Positions 35,162-45,405 of a stretch of DNA of 64,000 nt are shown here, piece by piece. The notes under the pieces were generated by a model. It saw nothing but the letters and a program-made list of their open reading frames with translations. It was not told the DNA's origin and made no database searches. Position numbers and translations under genes: made by a program. The DNA comes from Pedobacter sp. JY14-1 (lineage in GTDB: Bacteria; Bacteroidota; Bacteroidia; Sphingobacteriales; Sphingobacteriaceae). Position 1 is the stretch's first letter, and the number at the start of each line of letters is the position of its first letter. The stretch is from the NCBI RefSeq assembly GCF_029269825.1, contig NZ_JARJHU010000001.1, positions 434,001 to 498,000 of the forward strand, written 5' to 3'.

Positions 35162-37087
35162 ATGATTAACATTACACTTCCTGACGGTTCGGTCCGTCAG
35201 TATGAGAAGGGCACTACTGCCCATCAAATCGCATTATCCATTTCTGAAGGGCTTGCCCGAAATGTGCTGGCAGCCGAAGTCAACGGAGAAATCCGCGACG
35301 CTTCTAGGCCAATTGAAAATGATGCAACTGTCAAACTGCTGACCTGGAACGATGCTGACGGAAAATCAACTTTCTGGCATTCTTCAGCGCACCTGATGGC
35401 AGAGGCTCTGGAGGCACTTTATCCGGGCACTAAATTTGGCATAGGTCCTGCGATAGAGACCGGCTTTTATTATGATGTAGATTTCGGGGACCGGGAATTT
35501 TCTTCGGATGATTTTAAAGCCATTGAAAACAAAATGCTTGAACTGGCTAAACAAAAGGAAACTTTTGAACGCAAAGCAGTTTCCAAGCAGGATGCGATCA
35601 GTTATTTTAAAGAAAAGGGCGACGAATATAAGCTAGACCTGCTTGAAGGACTTGAGGATGGAAAGATCACTTTTTATACTCAGGGTTCCTTTACTGACCT
35701 GTGCCGGGGACCACATATCCCGAATACAGGTTTTATAAAGGCCGTAAAACTAATGAATGTCGCCGGAGCATACTGGAGAGGTGATGAAAGCCGTAAACAG
35801 CTGACCAGAATTTATGGGGTGACTTTCCCTAAGGCCAGCGAACTGACCGAGTACCTTCACATGATTGAAGAGGCCAAGAAACGCGACCACAGGAAATTGG
35901 GCAAAGAGCTGGAACTGTTTGCCTTTTCTGAAAAGGTAGGCATGGGATTACCCCTGTGGCTACCTAAGGGCGCTGCTTTGCGCGAACGCCTGGTACAGTT
36001 TCTGACAAGAGCCCAGGTAAAGATGGGTTATGAACAGGTGGTAACGCCCCATATCGGTCATAAGAACCTGTATGTAACTTCGGGACACTACGAAAAATAT
36101 GGCAAAGATGCCTTCCAGCCGATCAGGACGCCGCAGGAAGGCGAGGAATTTTTCCTGAAGCCGATGAACTGCCCGCATCACTGTGAGATCTATAAGACTA
36201 AACCGCGTTCTTATAAAGACCTGCCCCTGCGTTTCGCTGAATTTGGCACGGTTTATAGATATGAACAAAGCGGTGAACTGCATGGCTTAACCAGGGTAAG
36301 AGGCTTTACACAGGATGATGCCCACTTGTTCTGCAGGCCGGACCAGGTAAAAGAGGAGTTTAAAAAGGTAATAGACCTGGTACTCTATGTATTCAGGTCA
36401 CTGGGCTTTGACAGCTACATTGCTCAGGTCTCATTGCGTGACCCTGACAATAAGGCAAAATATATCGGTAGTGAGGAAAACTGGCTGCTTGCAGAAGCTG
36501 CGATCATCGAAGCTGCCGATGAGAAAGGCCTGCCTACTGTTGTTGAGTATGGTGAAGCTGCCTTCTATGGCCCTAAACTGGACTTCATGGTAAGGGATGC
36601 CCTGGGACGGAAATGGCAGTTGGGAACAATCCAGGTTGACTATAACCTGCCGGAGAGATTTGAACTGGAATATACTGGCAGCGATAATCTGAAACACCGT
36701 CCGGTGATGATCCACAGGGCACCCTTCGGGTCATTGGAACGCTTCATCGCCGTGCTTATCGAACATTGCGCGGGTAAGTTCCCGTTATGGCTTTCGCCTG
36801 AGCAATTCATCATTCTTCCTATCTCTGAAAAGTATGAAGATTATGCAAAAAAAGTTTCAGATGATTTAAATAATTCCGATATTCGCGGGCTGATTGACTT
36901 CCGAGACGAAAAGATAGGAAGGAAGATCAGAGACGCAGAGGTAAAAAAGATCCCTTACATGCTGATCATTGGAGAAAAGGAAAGTGCTGAAGGTAAAGTG
37001 TCTGTACGTAAGCATGGTGAAGGTGATCTGGGAGAAATGACGCTGCAGGAGTTTAGTGAATTAATAATTAAAGAAGTAACAGTTTAA
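35162..37087 (+). CDS. thrS: threonyl-tRNA synthetase
   Basis: A 641-residue class II aminoacyl-tRNA synthetase. In order it has a TGS domain ([17 protein letters not shown]), the editing/SAD domain with [11 protein letters not shown] and [12 protein letters not shown], the catalytic core (motif 2 [22 protein letters not shown]), zinc ligands ([18 protein letters not shown]) and a C-terminal anticodon-binding domain. It charges tRNA-Thr in the cytoplasm. It heads the conserved thrS-infC-rpmI-rplT block; infC starts 11 bp after its stop. Confidence 0.98.
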   Translation: MINITLPDGSVRQYEKGTTAHQIALSISEGLARNVLAAEVNGEIRDASRPIENDATVKLLTWNDADGKSTFWHSSAHLMAEALEALYPGTKFGIGPAIETGFYYDVDFGDREFSSDDFKAIENKMLELAKQKETFERKAVSKQDAISYFKEKGDEYKLDLLEGLEDGKITFYTQGSFTDLCRGPHIPNTGFIKAVKLMNVAGAYWRGDESRKQLTRIYGVTFPKASELTEYLHMIEEAKKRDHRKLGKELELFAFSEKVGMGLPLWLPKGAALRERLVQFLTRAQVKMGYEQVVTPHIGHKNLYVTSGHYEKYGKDAFQPIRTPQEGEEFFLKPMNCPHHCEIYKTKPRSYKDLPLRFAEFGTVYRYEQSGELHGLTRVRGFTQDDAHLFCRPDQVKEEFKKVIDLVLYVFRSLGFDSYIAQVSLRDPDNKAKYIGSEENWLLAEAAIIEAADEKGLPTVVEYGEAAFYGPKLDFMVRDALGRKWQLGTIQVDYNLPERFELEYTGSDNLKHRPVMIHRAPFGSLERFIAVLIEHCAGKFPLWLSPEQFIILPISEKYEDYAKKVSDDLNNSDIRGLIDFRDEKIGRKIRDAEVKKIPYMLIIGEKESAEGKVSVRKHGEGDLGEMTLQEFSELIIKEVTV

Positions 37088-37098
37088 CAGCAACAAAT

Positions 37099-37668
37099 TT
37101 GGCATTAGGCAGACCAGGATTAAACAGGGGACCGCGTCCTCCATTTAAGAAAAAAGAAGCAGAACATAATATTAATCAGTTCATCAAGGCTCAAGAGGTA
37201 AGATTAGCTGGGGATAATGTGGAGCAGGGGATTTATCCGCTGTCTAAGGCTTTGGCTATTGCTGATGAGCTGGAATTGGACCTTGTGGAGATATCTCCCA
37301 ATGCTAATCCTCCGGTTTGCCGGATCATGGACTACAGCAAGTTTGTCTATGAGCAGAAGAAAAAGCAAAAGGAGATCAAGGCGAACGCAAAACAAACCGT
37401 GATCAAAGAAATCAGGTTTGGGCCTAATACCAGTGACCATGACTTCCAGTTTAAGCTGAAACATGCGATCAGTTTCCTTGAGAATGGTGAAAAAGTGAGG
37501 GCTTACGTCCACTTTAAAGGCAGGGCCATTGTATATAAGGAGCAGGGAGAAATTCTGTTGCTTAAATTTGCCCAGGCCCTTGAAGAATATGGCAAGGTAG
37601 AATTATTGCCGAAACTGGAAGGAAAGCGTATGTTCCTGACGCTGGCGCCAAAGAATTCGAAAAAATAG
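37099..37668 (+). CDS. infC: translation initiation factor IF-3, TTG start
   Basis: A 189-residue IF-3 that proofreads the initiator tRNA and start codon on the 30S subunit. The N-domain ([28 protein letters not shown]), the lysine-rich linker ([13 protein letters not shown]) and the C-domain ([22 protein letters not shown]) are all complete. No ATG or GTG precedes the conserved N-terminus after the thrS stop codon; translation appears to start at TTG 37099. A rare start codon fits the known self-control of infC, in which IF-3 discriminates against its own start (AUU in E. coli). Confidence 0.95.
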   Translation: MALGRPGLNRGPRPPFKKKEAEHNINQFIKAQEVRLAGDNVEQGIYPLSKALAIADELELDLVEISPNANPPVCRIMDYSKFVYEQKKKQKEIKANAKQTVIKEIRFGPNTSDHDFQFKLKHAISFLENGEKVRAYVHFKGRAIVYKEQGEILLLKFAQALEEYGKVELLPKLEGKRMFLTLAPKNSKK

Positions 37669-37693
37669 ATAATTAAATAAATAAACACAGGTT

Positions 37694-37894
37694 ATGCCAA
37701 AAATGAAAACCAATTCCAGTGCCAAAAAGCGTTTTTCGCTTACTGGAACAGGTAAAATTGCAAGGAAGAACGCCTACAAAAGCCACATCCTGACTAAGAT
37801 GTCGACTAAACGTAAGCGTAACTTAGGTCACACCTCTATGGTGTCAGAAGCTGATATGGGCAACGTTAAGCGTATGCTCGCTATTGGTAAGTAA
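37694..37894 (+). CDS. rpmI: ribosomal protein bL35
   Basis: A 66-residue basic protein of the large ribosomal subunit ([22 protein letters not shown], typical length). It lies between infC and rplT, as in most bacteria. The Lys/Arg-rich [21 protein letters not shown] stretch binds 23S rRNA. Confidence 0.97.
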   Translation: MPKMKTNSSAKKRFSLTGTGKIARKNAYKSHILTKMSTKRKRNLGHTSMVSEADMGNVKRMLAIGK

Positions 37895-37968
37895 TTAATT
37901 TTTTAACCAGGTAACCGGTAGTAAGCTTGCTGAAATACGCAGCGCCGCTTATCAAAAACAACAACAAA

Positions 37969-38313
37969 ATGCCACGTTCGGTAAACGCAGTAGCTTCGAG
38001 AAGAAGACGGAAAAAGATCTTAAATTTAGCCAAAGGCTATTGGGGATCGAGAAGCAAGGTATACACCATTGCTAAAAACACGGTAGAAAAAGGTTTGCAA
38101 TATGCTTATCGCGACCGTAAAGTTAAGAAGAGAGAGTTTCGTGCACTTTGGATCCAGCGTATTAACGCCGGCGCACGGCAGCATGGTATCTCTTACTCTC
38201 AGCTGATCGGTAAACTGGCTGCCAAGAACATCGGTCTGAACCGTAAAGTTCTTGCTGACCTTGCGATGAATCACCCTGAAGCTTTTAAAGCTGTGGTTGA
38301 CGCAGTAAAATAG
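37969..38313 (+). CDS. rplT: ribosomal protein bL20
   Basis: A 114-residue large-subunit protein that binds 23S rRNA early in assembly and represses this operon in several bacteria. The typical N-terminus [18 protein letters not shown] fixes the start at 37969; the frame is open 14 codons further up. [14 protein letters not shown] and NRKVLADLA are family motifs. It is the last gene before a strong terminator. Confidence 0.97.
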   Translation: MPRSVNAVASRRRRKKILNLAKGYWGSRSKVYTIAKNTVEKGLQYAYRDRKVKKREFRALWIQRINAGARQHGISYSQLIGKLAAKNIGLNRKVLADLAMNHPEAFKAVVDAVK

Positions 38314-38333
38314 ACCTTTAGGTTGATATTATG

Positions 38334-38366
38334 AAAAGGGAACTCATTAATGGGTTCCCTTTTTTT
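38334..38366 (+). terminator. Rho-independent terminator of thrS-infC-rpmI-rplT
   Basis: A 13-bp stem (38334-38346 with 38351-38363, one G-T pair) around a TTAA loop, followed by a T run. Confidence 0.93.
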
Positions 38367-38409
38367 AATATCTGCCAGTCTTGATACATCATCAGCCAGG
38401 GTTTATGAT

Positions 38410-38865
38410 TTACTGGGCTTCGCTTACCTCTTTGATGATTTTAAGCGCTTCGTCCCATTGGTCTTTCATTTTATCTATATGTTCCTTATCTAAAGGCCCA
38501 GTTTCTATGGTAAAGGTTGTACAGCCCTGGTGTTCTGTAAGCAGGTAGTGTTCTTTAAATGCTCCTGTTTCTGCATCGTCAGGGGAATTTATATCATCAA
38601 AATAATTGATCTTCAGCATCTTTCCAGGATAAATGACTTCTATCCTGCCTTTTACACCGTTTTGACCATCTTTTTGCTTCCAGGTAATTATTGAATTCTC
38701 GCCCCAGTCCGTCTCTACTATTGTTCCTTCCTGAAAAGCTCCGGCCCATTGTTCGACATGTCCGGGATGGGTGAGTGTATTCCAGACTTTATCATCCGAG
38801 GCTTTGATCTCTATGGATTTTTTGATCCAGTCCTGCTGGTTATCTGCTGTTAGGTTATTTTCCAT
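38410..38865 (-). CDS. SRPBCC/AHSA1-type START-domain protein
   Basis: A 151-residue helix-grip-fold protein of the AHSA1/SRPBCC group. The N-terminal KSIEIKASDDKVWNTLTHPGHVEQW and the C-terminal DQWDEALKIIKE helix that closes the hydrophobic cavity are typical. No ligand or reaction can be read from the sequence. The start MENNL at 38865 is chosen because the upstream extension has no conserved features. It lies 59 bp downstream of the flavoprotein gene on the same strand. Confidence 0.82.
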   Translation of the reverse strand: MENNLTADNQQDWIKKSIEIKASDDKVWNTLTHPGHVEQWAGAFQEGTIVETDWGENSIITWKQKDGQNGVKGRIEVIYPGKMLKINYFDDINSPDDAETGAFKEHYLLTEHQGCTTFTIETGPLDKEHIDKMKDQWDEALKIIKEVSEAQ

Positions 38866-38924
38866 ATTTCCATATTTTTGAAGATGATGTATTAACATAT
38901 GGTAACGTCAATAAGTTTGCATTA

Positions 38925-40115
38925 TCAGAGGTTCTGGGCGATAACGAAGCCACTGGCCCAGGCCCACTGAAAGTTATAACCGCCTAACCAGCCTGTAACA
39001 TCTATGCATTCGCCACCAAAATACAGCCCCCTGATCTTCTTGCATTCGAGGGTTTTGGAGGACAACTCGCTGGTATCTATCCCTCCTCTCATTACCTCGG
39101 CCTTATCATACCCTTTATCGCCGGCTGGTTTGGCCTTAAAATGATGTATCGTGGTATGCAGTAATTGTAAATCGTCTTTAGTCAGTATAGCGATCTGCTT
39201 TTCTAATGGAAGAAATTTCCCAAGGGCGTCCGCGAACTTACGTGTAAAGAATCTGGTCAGCAATGTGGAAAGCAATATTTTTCCGTTTTCCTGCCTTTCC
39301 CGGGCGATCACCTTACTGATATCTTCAGCCGGCAGGAGATTGATGTTGATCTCCTCACCTCTTCTCCAATATGAAGAGATTTGCAGAATTGCCGGGCCGC
39401 TGAGTCCCCAGTGTGTAAATAGAATATTTTCTTCGAAAGAAGCCCTGCTGTTGCTAACCGCCGCAAATATGGTATTTCCCGAAAGTTGCATATACCATTC
39501 TTCGTCTTTACCAGTAATGGTAAGCGGTACCAGGGCGGGGGCTGTTTCAATGATGTTCAGGTAATGGCTTCGGGAGAAACGCAATGCAAAATCGCTTGCG
39601 CCCATTTTGGGTATGGGTAGCCCCCCGGTAGCGATAACCAGCGCGGGGGCTTGCAATGTCTTTTGCCGGCCACCCTGTTCATAACTTATCTTAAAATTTG
39701 CTGGCGGGGCATCAATATCGGTTATATGGGCGCTGCAAATGATTTCCTGGCCCATTTCATCGCAAAGGCTGGTGAATACCTGTACTATATCGCGCGCAGT
39801 CCCACCATCTGGGAAAAGCTGACCAAGTGTCTTTTCCTTGCCATAAATACCATAGGTTTCAAAAAAACTAATGGTATCGTCTACTGTCCATTGTGTAAAT
39901 GCAGATTTGCAGAAATGCGGGTTAGCGGAGATGAACTGGGCGTCTGTAGCATAAAGATTAGTATAATTGCATCTTCCCCCACCAGAGATAAGTATCTTGG
40001 CGCCGGGAGCAGGGTTCTTTTCCAGTAAAATGACTTTTTTTCCCAGGTAACCGGCTTGTACTGCACACATGAGCCCGCAGGCTCCGGCGCCTATAATTAT
40101 CGCATCTGCATCCAT
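38925..40115 (-). CDS. HI0933/YhiN-family flavoprotein oxidoreductase
   Basis: A 396-residue FAD-binding protein of the HI0933/BaiN-like family. The N-terminal dinucleotide fold is AIIIGAGACGLMCAVQAG. The family motif follows: NPAPGAKILISGGGRCNYTN. The C-terminal FAD loop is GLYFGGECIDVTGWLGGYNFQWAWASG. Substrate unknown; relatives reduce cofactor or bile-acid double bonds. ATG at 40115 is preferred to the adjacent TTG. It diverges from purK over a 76-bp gap. Confidence 0.9.
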   Translation of the reverse strand: MDADAIIIGAGACGLMCAVQAGYLGKKVILLEKNPAPGAKILISGGGRCNYTNLYATDAQFISANPHFCKSAFTQWTVDDTISFFETYGIYGKEKTLGQLFPDGGTARDIVQVFTSLCDEMGQEIICSAHITDIDAPPANFKISYEQGGRQKTLQAPALVIATGGLPIPKMGASDFALRFSRSHYLNIIETAPALVPLTITGKDEEWYMQLSGNTIFAAVSNSRASFEENILFTHWGLSGPAILQISSYWRRGEEININLLPAEDISKVIARERQENGKILLSTLLTRFFTRKFADALGKFLPLEKQIAILTKDDLQLLHTTIHHFKAKPAGDKGYDKAEVMRGGIDTSELSSKTLECKKIRGLYFGGECIDVTGWLGGYNFQWAWASGFVIAQNL

Positions 40116-40152
40116 CAATCCTGAAAGTATTACCTCAATCCGTTAATATTGT

Positions 40153-40160
40153 TATTTTTG
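40153..40160 (+). promoter_or_regulatory. -7 box of purK-purE
   Basis: TATTTTTG matches TAnnTTTG 31 bp before the purK ATG. Confidence 0.55.
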
Positions 40161-40191
40161 CACAAATTAAGCATAACTTTTTCATATCGAC

Positions 40192-41331
40192 ATGGCAAAA
40201 CAGATAAGTGAGTCCAGATTGGGCATACTGGGCGGTGGGCAGCTTGGCAGGATGCTGATTCAGGAAGCTATCAATTACAATTTGACTACTTTGGTTTTAG
40301 ACCCGGACACAGAAGCACCTTGTAAGCACATTGCCAATTACTTTGAATGCGGTTCTATCACCGATTTTGATACAGTATATAAATTTGGTAAAAAAGCTGA
40401 CATCATTACAATAGAAATTGAAAAAGTAAATATAGAAGCACTTGAGCAACTGGAGAGGGAAGGTAAACTGGTTTATCCGCAACCAAGGGTAATCCGGCTT
40501 ATCCAGGACAAAGGTGTACAAAAGCAGTTTTTTAAAGAGAACAATATCCCGACAGCGACATTTCAACTGGTCGGCAGCAGAGAGGACATCAGGAACACTC
40601 CATTTCATTTTCCTTACATCCTGAAACAACGACGTGACGGATATGATGGTAAAGGGGTCATGCGGATCAGCTCGCCGGCGGATATCGAGAATGCCTTTGA
40701 TGCGCCTTCCCTGATAGAAGAAATGGTAGATTTCGAAAAAGAAATTGCAGTAATTGTGGCCCGCAATTCAAATGGCGACGTGAAGACCTTTCCCCTGGTG
40801 GAGATGGAATTCAATGCGGAAGCGAACCTGGTCGAGTTTCTGATTTCTCCCTCGACCTATCCGGAATCATTGCAACAGAAGGCAGAATCGATAGCTAAAA
40901 ATATTGCCGCCTCGCTAAATGTTACTGGCCTGCTGGCGGTAGAAATGTTTGTGACCCGAGATGGTGATATCCTGGTCAATGAACTGGCACCAAGGCCGCA
41001 CAATAGTGGTCACCATACGATCGAGGGCAACTATGTATCGCAGTTTGAACAGCACCTGCGTGCGGTGTTTAACCTTCCTCTGGGCGACACACGGTCTGTG
41101 ACCAATGCCGTGATGATCAATCTGCTCGGTGAAAAGGGTCATGAAGGTATTGCAAAATACAGCAGCCTGGAAAAAATACTGGCACTGGATGGAGCATATG
41201 TACACTTGTATGGCAAGAAATATACAAAGCCGTTCCGTAAAATGGGGCACATTACGGTAGTTGACCAGAACCGGGAACAAGCGATAGAAAAAGCTAACTA
41301 TATTAAAAACACACTTAAAGTGATATCCTGA
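40192..41331 (+). CDS. purK: 5-(carboxyamino)imidazole ribonucleotide synthase
   Basis: A 379-residue ATP-grasp enzyme that carboxylates AIR to N5-CAIR in purine synthesis. Visible motifs are [17 protein letters not shown], the ATP-grasp lysine loop [15 protein letters not shown] and the metal/phosphate region [28 protein letters not shown]. The stop codon's last base is the first base of the purE start, so the two are translationally coupled and act in consecutive steps. Confidence 0.97.
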   Translation: MAKQISESRLGILGGGQLGRMLIQEAINYNLTTLVLDPDTEAPCKHIANYFECGSITDFDTVYKFGKKADIITIEIEKVNIEALEQLEREGKLVYPQPRVIRLIQDKGVQKQFFKENNIPTATFQLVGSREDIRNTPFHFPYILKQRRDGYDGKGVMRISSPADIENAFDAPSLIEEMVDFEKEIAVIVARNSNGDVKTFPLVEMEFNAEANLVEFLISPSTYPESLQQKAESIAKNIAASLNVTGLLAVEMFVTRDGDILVNELAPRPHNSGHHTIEGNYVSQFEQHLRAVFNLPLGDTRSVTNAVMINLLGEKGHEGIAKYSSLEKILALDGAYVHLYGKKYTKPFRKMGHITVVDQNREQAIEKANYIKNTLKVIS

Positions 41332-41825
41332 TGGGCGTAAAAGCTGGAATTATAATGGGCAGTAAGTCTGACCTTCCTGTAATGCAGGATGCCGCAGACA
41401 TTTTTAAGGAATTCGGCGTAGAATTCGAGATCACTGTGGTTTCTGCCCACCGTACACCGGAGCGTATGTTTGATTATGCACGCCGTGCTGCTGACCGTGG
41501 GCTGAAGGTGATCATTGCTGGTGCAGGAGGCGCGGCACATCTTCCGGGTATGGTCGCCTCAATCACGGTACTGCCGGTAATCGGTGTGCCCGTAAAATCT
41601 TCCAACTCTATAGACGGCTGGGATTCTATTCTTTCTATTTTACAAATGCCCAATGGCATCCCTGTCGCTACTGTTGCCTTAAATGCGGCAAAAAACGCAG
41701 GTCTGCTGGCTGTTCAGATCCTTTCCACTGCTGATCAGTCTCTGGCTGTAAAGATGCAGTCTTATAAAGACGGGCTCAGGAAAAAGGTAGAAGAGAGCGC
41801 TGCAGAACTTGAAGCCAACACCTAA
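41331..41825 (+). CDS. purE: N5-CAIR mutase
   Basis: A 164-residue class I PurE that moves the carboxylate from N5-CAIR to C4 of the imidazole ring. [19 protein letters not shown] and [11 protein letters not shown] are the active-site loops. Length is typical of bacterial class I enzymes. Its 3' end overlaps that of the convergent yqgE gene by 4 bp, with no room for a separate terminator. Confidence 0.97.
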   Translation: MGVKAGIIMGSKSDLPVMQDAADIFKEFGVEFEITVVSAHRTPERMFDYARRAADRGLKVIIAGAGGAAHLPGMVASITVLPVIGVPVKSSNSIDGWDSILSILQMPNGIPVATVALNAAKNAGLLAVQILSTADQSLAVKMQSYKDGLRKKVEESAAELEANT

Positions 41826-42385
41826 TTGAGATTGGGGTTCTGCGGGAATCTGCTCACATGCGCATATTTTGGTCCGAGATTGACGATGACTTCACGCCAC
41901 ACTTCTTCTTCATTGTCTGAAAAAATGAGATCAAGATCGTATTTACCTGAAACGATCCAAGTATTTTCTTCAAGTTCATTTTGTAATTGTTGCTGGCCCC
42001 AACCAGAGTAGCCGATGAAGAATTTGATGTCGCTATGTGCTACTTGATGAGTGTCGATCAGTATCTTTAGCGTTTCGAAGTTTCCGCCCCAGTATATGCC
42101 TTTGGCAATTTCCTCCCCATCGTTCAGCTTGTCATAGCAACGGTGGATAAAATGTATAGTATCTGTTGCTACAGGCCCCCCGGCATAAACAGGAAAATCG
42201 GCCTGGTCCATTTCGGGAATCAGGTCTTTGAGCCTATATTGCGTATGATGGTTGAGAATAAAGCCGATTGTCCCCTCTTCATGATACTGGGTCAGTAATA
42301 CTACAGACCGCTGAAAGTTAGGATCCATAAGGAATGGTTCGGAGATGAGTAATTTACCTGATGATGGCAGTGTAGGACTTAACAT
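41822..42385 (-). CDS. YqgE/AlgH-family protein
   Basis: A 187-residue conserved protein of the YqgE/AlgH (UPF0301) family. The hallmark is [22 protein letters not shown], followed by [15 protein letters not shown] and [14 protein letters not shown]. The molecular function is not established. The start at MLSPTLP (42385) fits the family; the frame extends 23 codons further without conserved residues. It diverges from pdxH across 46 bp. Confidence 0.9.
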   Translation of the reverse strand: MLSPTLPSSGKLLISEPFLMDPNFQRSVVLLTQYHEEGTIGFILNHHTQYRLKDLIPEMDQADFPVYAGGPVATDTIHFIHRCYDKLNDGEEIAKGIYWGGNFETLKILIDTHQVAHSDIKFFIGYSGWGQQQLQNELEENTWIVSGKYDLDLIFSDNEEEVWREVIVNLGPKYAHVSRFPQNPNLN

Positions 42386-42420
42386 TTCTGGAATTCTGAT
42401 AATAATAAAATAACTAACCT

Positions 42421-42428
42421 TATTTTTG
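42421..42428 (+). promoter_or_regulatory. -7 box of pdxH abutting the start codon
   Basis: TATTTTTG fits TAnnTTTG and ends 3 bp before the ATG at 42432. The transcript would begin at or very near the start codon, that is, it may be leaderless. Confidence 0.5.
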
Positions 42429-42431
42429 TAT

Positions 42432-43082
42432 ATGGAGCTAACGAAAGAAAACATACAAAACTTACGCCAGGATTATCGTTCCGCGCAATTATCTGAACAT
42501 GAAGTGGACAACGACCCGATCAGACAGTTTCAAAAATGGTTTGCAGAGGCACTGAACGCTCAGCTTTACGAGCCAAATGTAATGACACTGGCTACTGCGG
42601 ACAGATTTGGCCGTCCTTCGGCACGCATTGTATTGTTAAAGGATATCGAAAACGATGGTTTTGTTTTCTTTACCAATTATAACAGCGACAAGGGGCAACA
42701 GCTACTGGAAAACCCGCAGGCGGCATTGGTTTTTTTCTGGGCCGATCTGGAAAGACAGGTCCGGATCGAAGGAGTAGTCAGTAAAGTTTCCCCAGAGGTT
42801 TCAGACGAATATTTCCACTCCCGTCCCGCAGGGAGCCAGATCGGCGCGGTCGCGTCTCCGCAAAGCAAGATAATTGAAAACCGCAAAATATTGGAAGATA
42901 AGGTCATTTCCCTGACTAGAGAATATGAGGGCTTAGAAATACCGAGACCGGAACACTGGGGCGGATACCTGGTTGAGCCTTCTAAGATCGAGTTCTGGCA
43001 GGGTCGTCAGAGCAGATTGCACGACAGAATTCTGTATGAACTTAAAGAAGGCTCATGGATTATCAATAGATTAGCACCCTAA
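42432..43082 (+). CDS. pdxH: pyridoxamine 5'-phosphate oxidase
   Basis: A 216-residue FMN enzyme that oxidises pyridoxamine or pyridoxine 5'-phosphate to PLP. Landmarks are ATADRFGRPSARIVLLKDI, FFTNYNSDKGQQL, the SRPAGSQIGA loop and the C-terminal EFWQGRQSRLHDRILY that binds substrate. The ATG at 42432 follows directly on a -7 box. hbd follows 18 bp downstream and may be cotranscribed. Confidence 0.97.
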   Translation: MELTKENIQNLRQDYRSAQLSEHEVDNDPIRQFQKWFAEALNAQLYEPNVMTLATADRFGRPSARIVLLKDIENDGFVFFTNYNSDKGQQLLENPQAALVFFWADLERQVRIEGVVSKVSPEVSDEYFHSRPAGSQIGAVASPQSKIIENRKILEDKVISLTREYEGLEIPRPEHWGGYLVEPSKIEFWQGRQSRLHDRILYELKEGSWIINRLAP

Positions 43083-43100
43083 ATCTAAACTGTTCACAAA

Positions 43101-43997
43101 ATGAAGAATATTTCGGTAGTCGGTTCAGGGACGATGGGCAATGGCATAGCCCATACATTTGCACAGTTTGGCTACCAGGTCAGTCTTGTAGATATCAGTG
43201 ATAACGTTTTATCTAAGGCTATTGAGACCATAGACAAGAATCTCGACAGACAAGTAACCAAAGGAGTTTTATCTAAAGCTGAAAAGGCAGCCACTTTAGC
43301 CAACATCACAGTATTTACCGACTTGGGGCAAGGTGTGGCAAATGCTGATCTTGTGGTTGAGGCCGCTTCGGAGAACCTGGACCTGAAGCTGAAATTATTC
43401 AAAGATCTGGATGCCCTTACCAGGCCGGGAACGATTCTGGCCAGCAATACCTCTTCCATTTCGATTACCCGTATAGCCGGAATTACGCAACGAGGTGACA
43501 AGGTGATCGGTATGCATTTCATGAACCCTGTGCCCGTAATGAAACTGGTTGAAGTAATCAGAGGCTACGATACCAGCGATGAAACTGCTGCTGCCATAAC
43601 GGATCTATCTGAAAAGCTGGGAAAATATCCGGTAGAAGTAAATGACTATCCTGGCTTTGTGGCCAATCGCATCTTAATGCCAATGATCAACGAGGCCATC
43701 TATACCCTTTATGAAGGGGTGGCTGGTGTAAGGGAAATTGACGGGGTTATGAAGTTGGGCATGGCACACCCGATGGGACCTTTACAACTGGCAGACTTCA
43801 TAGGCCTGGACGTATGTCTTGCCATTCTGAAAGTGCTCCATGAAGGTTTTGGCAACCCGAAATACGCCCCCTGCCCCTTGCTGGTCAACATGGTCTCAGC
43901 AGGTAATAAGGGTGTAAAATCCGGTGAGGGTTTTTACAGTTATACTGCAGGCTCCACAGAAGCTACCGTTTCCCGGAAGTTTACAGGCAAACTTTAA
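43101..43997 (+). CDS. 3-hydroxyacyl/3-hydroxybutyryl-CoA dehydrogenase
   Basis: A 298-residue NAD(P)-dependent dehydrogenase. The Rossmann loop SVVGSGTMGNGIAHTFAQ, the catalytic His in GMHFMNPVPVMKLVE and the C-terminal helical domain (PGFVANRILMPMINEA, AHPMGPLQLADFIGLD) define the family. It converts 3-hydroxyacyl-CoA to 3-oxoacyl-CoA in fatty-acid or aromatic degradation. No other beta-oxidation genes adjoin it, so chain-length preference is unknown. Confidence 0.93.
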   Translation: MKNISVVGSGTMGNGIAHTFAQFGYQVSLVDISDNVLSKAIETIDKNLDRQVTKGVLSKAEKAATLANITVFTDLGQGVANADLVVEAASENLDLKLKLFKDLDALTRPGTILASNTSSISITRIAGITQRGDKVIGMHFMNPVPVMKLVEVIRGYDTSDETAAAITDLSEKLGKYPVEVNDYPGFVANRILMPMINEAIYTLYEGVAGVREIDGVMKLGMAHPMGPLQLADFIGLDVCLAILKVLHEGFGNPKYAPCPLLVNMVSAGNKGVKSGEGFYSYTAGSTEATVSRKFTGKL

Positions 43998-44059
43998 TCT
44001 GTCGTTTATTTTGTAATTTTACCAACTGCATACGTAGTAAATACTGAACTTTCCCGTCA

Positions 44060-45082
44060 ATGAACCAGCACCTGAACCCTTCTTCGGATAATTTATCTTC
44101 TGCAGACCGCGATATAGAACGTGCCTTACGTCCCCAGGCCTTTGAAGATTTTACCGGACAGGAAAAGGTAATGGAAAATCTGAAGATCTTTGTAAAGGCA
44201 GCAAAACTTCGAGGAGAACCTCTTGATCATGTTTTGCTGCATGGCCCCCCGGGGCTCGGAAAAACTACCTTATCGCACATCATAGCGAATGAGATGGGCG
44301 TAGGCATCAAGATCACATCGGGACCTGTACTGGACAAGCCGGGAGACCTCGCCGGTTTATTGACGAATCTTGACTCGGGAGACATTCTGTTCATTGACGA
44401 GATCCATCGTCTGAGCCCGCTGGTCGAGGAATATCTTTACTCGGCTATGGAAGACTTCAAGATTGACATTATGCTGGAGAGCGGCCCCAATGCGCGCTCT
44501 GTACAAATCAATCTCAACCCATTTACACTGGTAGGGGCAACCACCCGTTCGGGTTTACTGACTGCTCCGCTCAGGGCCAGGTTTGGAATCAACTCCAGGC
44601 TGGCTTACTATGATGCTAAATTACTGACTACAATTGTACTCCGATCTTCTGATATCCTGAAGACACCAATTACCGACGAAGGCGCTTATGAAATTGCACG
44701 CCGGAGCCGGGGTACACCCCGGATTGCCAATGCATTGTTACGTAGGACAAGGGACTTTGCACAAATCAAGGGTAACGGGCGCATTGATCCGGAGATTGCC
44801 AGATATGCACTGAACGCGCTGAACGTAGATGAGCATGGCCTGGATGAAATGGACAATAAAATCCTGATGACCATTATCGAAAAATTCAAAGGTGGTCCCG
44901 TTGGCCTGAAAACAATTGCGACCGCAGTGGGTGATGATGAAGGTACGATTGAAGAGGTCTATGAACCTTTTCTGATCCAGGAAGGTTTCCTGATGCGGAC
45001 GTCAAGGGGACGGGAGGCCACCGAAGCTGCCTATCGTCACCTTAACAAGCAGGTTCCGGGGCAGTCGGGCAGACTTTTTTAA
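44060..45082 (+). CDS. ruvB: Holliday junction branch-migration ATPase RuvB
   Basis: A 340-residue AAA+ motor that drives branch migration with RuvA. Walker [14 protein letters not shown], Walker [11 protein letters not shown], sensor [18 protein letters not shown] and the C-terminal winged helix ([21 protein letters not shown]) are complete. Length is typical. ruvA and ruvC are not adjacent. It ends 5 bp before the convergent small membrane protein gene. Confidence 0.98.
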   Translation: MNQHLNPSSDNLSSADRDIERALRPQAFEDFTGQEKVMENLKIFVKAAKLRGEPLDHVLLHGPPGLGKTTLSHIIANEMGVGIKITSGPVLDKPGDLAGLLTNLDSGDILFIDEIHRLSPLVEEYLYSAMEDFKIDIMLESGPNARSVQINLNPFTLVGATTRSGLLTAPLRARFGINSRLAYYDAKLLTTIVLRSSDILKTPITDEGAYEIARRSRGTPRIANALLRRTRDFAQIKGNGRIDPEIARYALNALNVDEHGLDEMDNKILMTIIEKFKGGPVGLKTIATAVGDDEGTIEEVYEPFLIQEGFLMRTSRGREATEAAYRHLNKQVPGQSGRLF

Positions 45083-45086
45083 GCTG

Positions 45087-45311
45087 TTATTTGGTGGTAT
45101 TGTTCCTGAAGAAAATGAACCATAATATCAGCAGAACAATGACTACGATAGGGATGATCCACTTCATCGCCGGTCCGGCTCCTTTGTCATTATACTCTTT
45201 TACAGCCTGAGGAGATGGTCCCGGATCATCCTGATGATGGGCATAGTCGTGCTCTATCGGCTTATGAGGTTTGTTAGGGTCTTCTGTATGTCTTGATCCT
45301 TTATTTTCCAT
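45087..45311 (-). CDS. small single-TM protein of unknown function
   Basis: A 74-residue protein with a polar, His/Asp/Pro-rich N-terminal half (EDPNKPHKPIEHDYAHHQDD) and one C-terminal transmembrane helix (WIIPIVVIVLLILWFIFF) followed by a short basic tail. I do not recognise a family. The start MENKGS is chosen because the frame upstream runs into the divergent queG promoter region. Orientation suggests an N-in or N-out tail-anchored topology that cannot be settled from the sequence. Confidence 0.65.
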   Translation of the reverse strand: MENKGSRHTEDPNKPHKPIEHDYAHHQDDPGPSPQAVKEYNDKGAGPAMKWIIPIVVIVLLILWFIFFRNNTTK

Positions 45312-45391
45312 GATTTCAGAGTTTAAGATAAATGATTGTGGTTGATGTTTACAACAGATGCCCGCATAGAAATGTTTTTGGTACAAAGGCT

Positions 45392-45399
45392 TATCTTTG
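45392..45399 (+). promoter_or_regulatory. -7 box of queG, very close to the start codon
   Basis: TATCTTTG fits TAnnTTTG and ends 6 bp before the queG ATG at 45406. A TTTG lies 11 bp upstream of it, closer than usual. Confidence 0.5.
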
Positions 45400-45405
45400 C
45401 AACAG

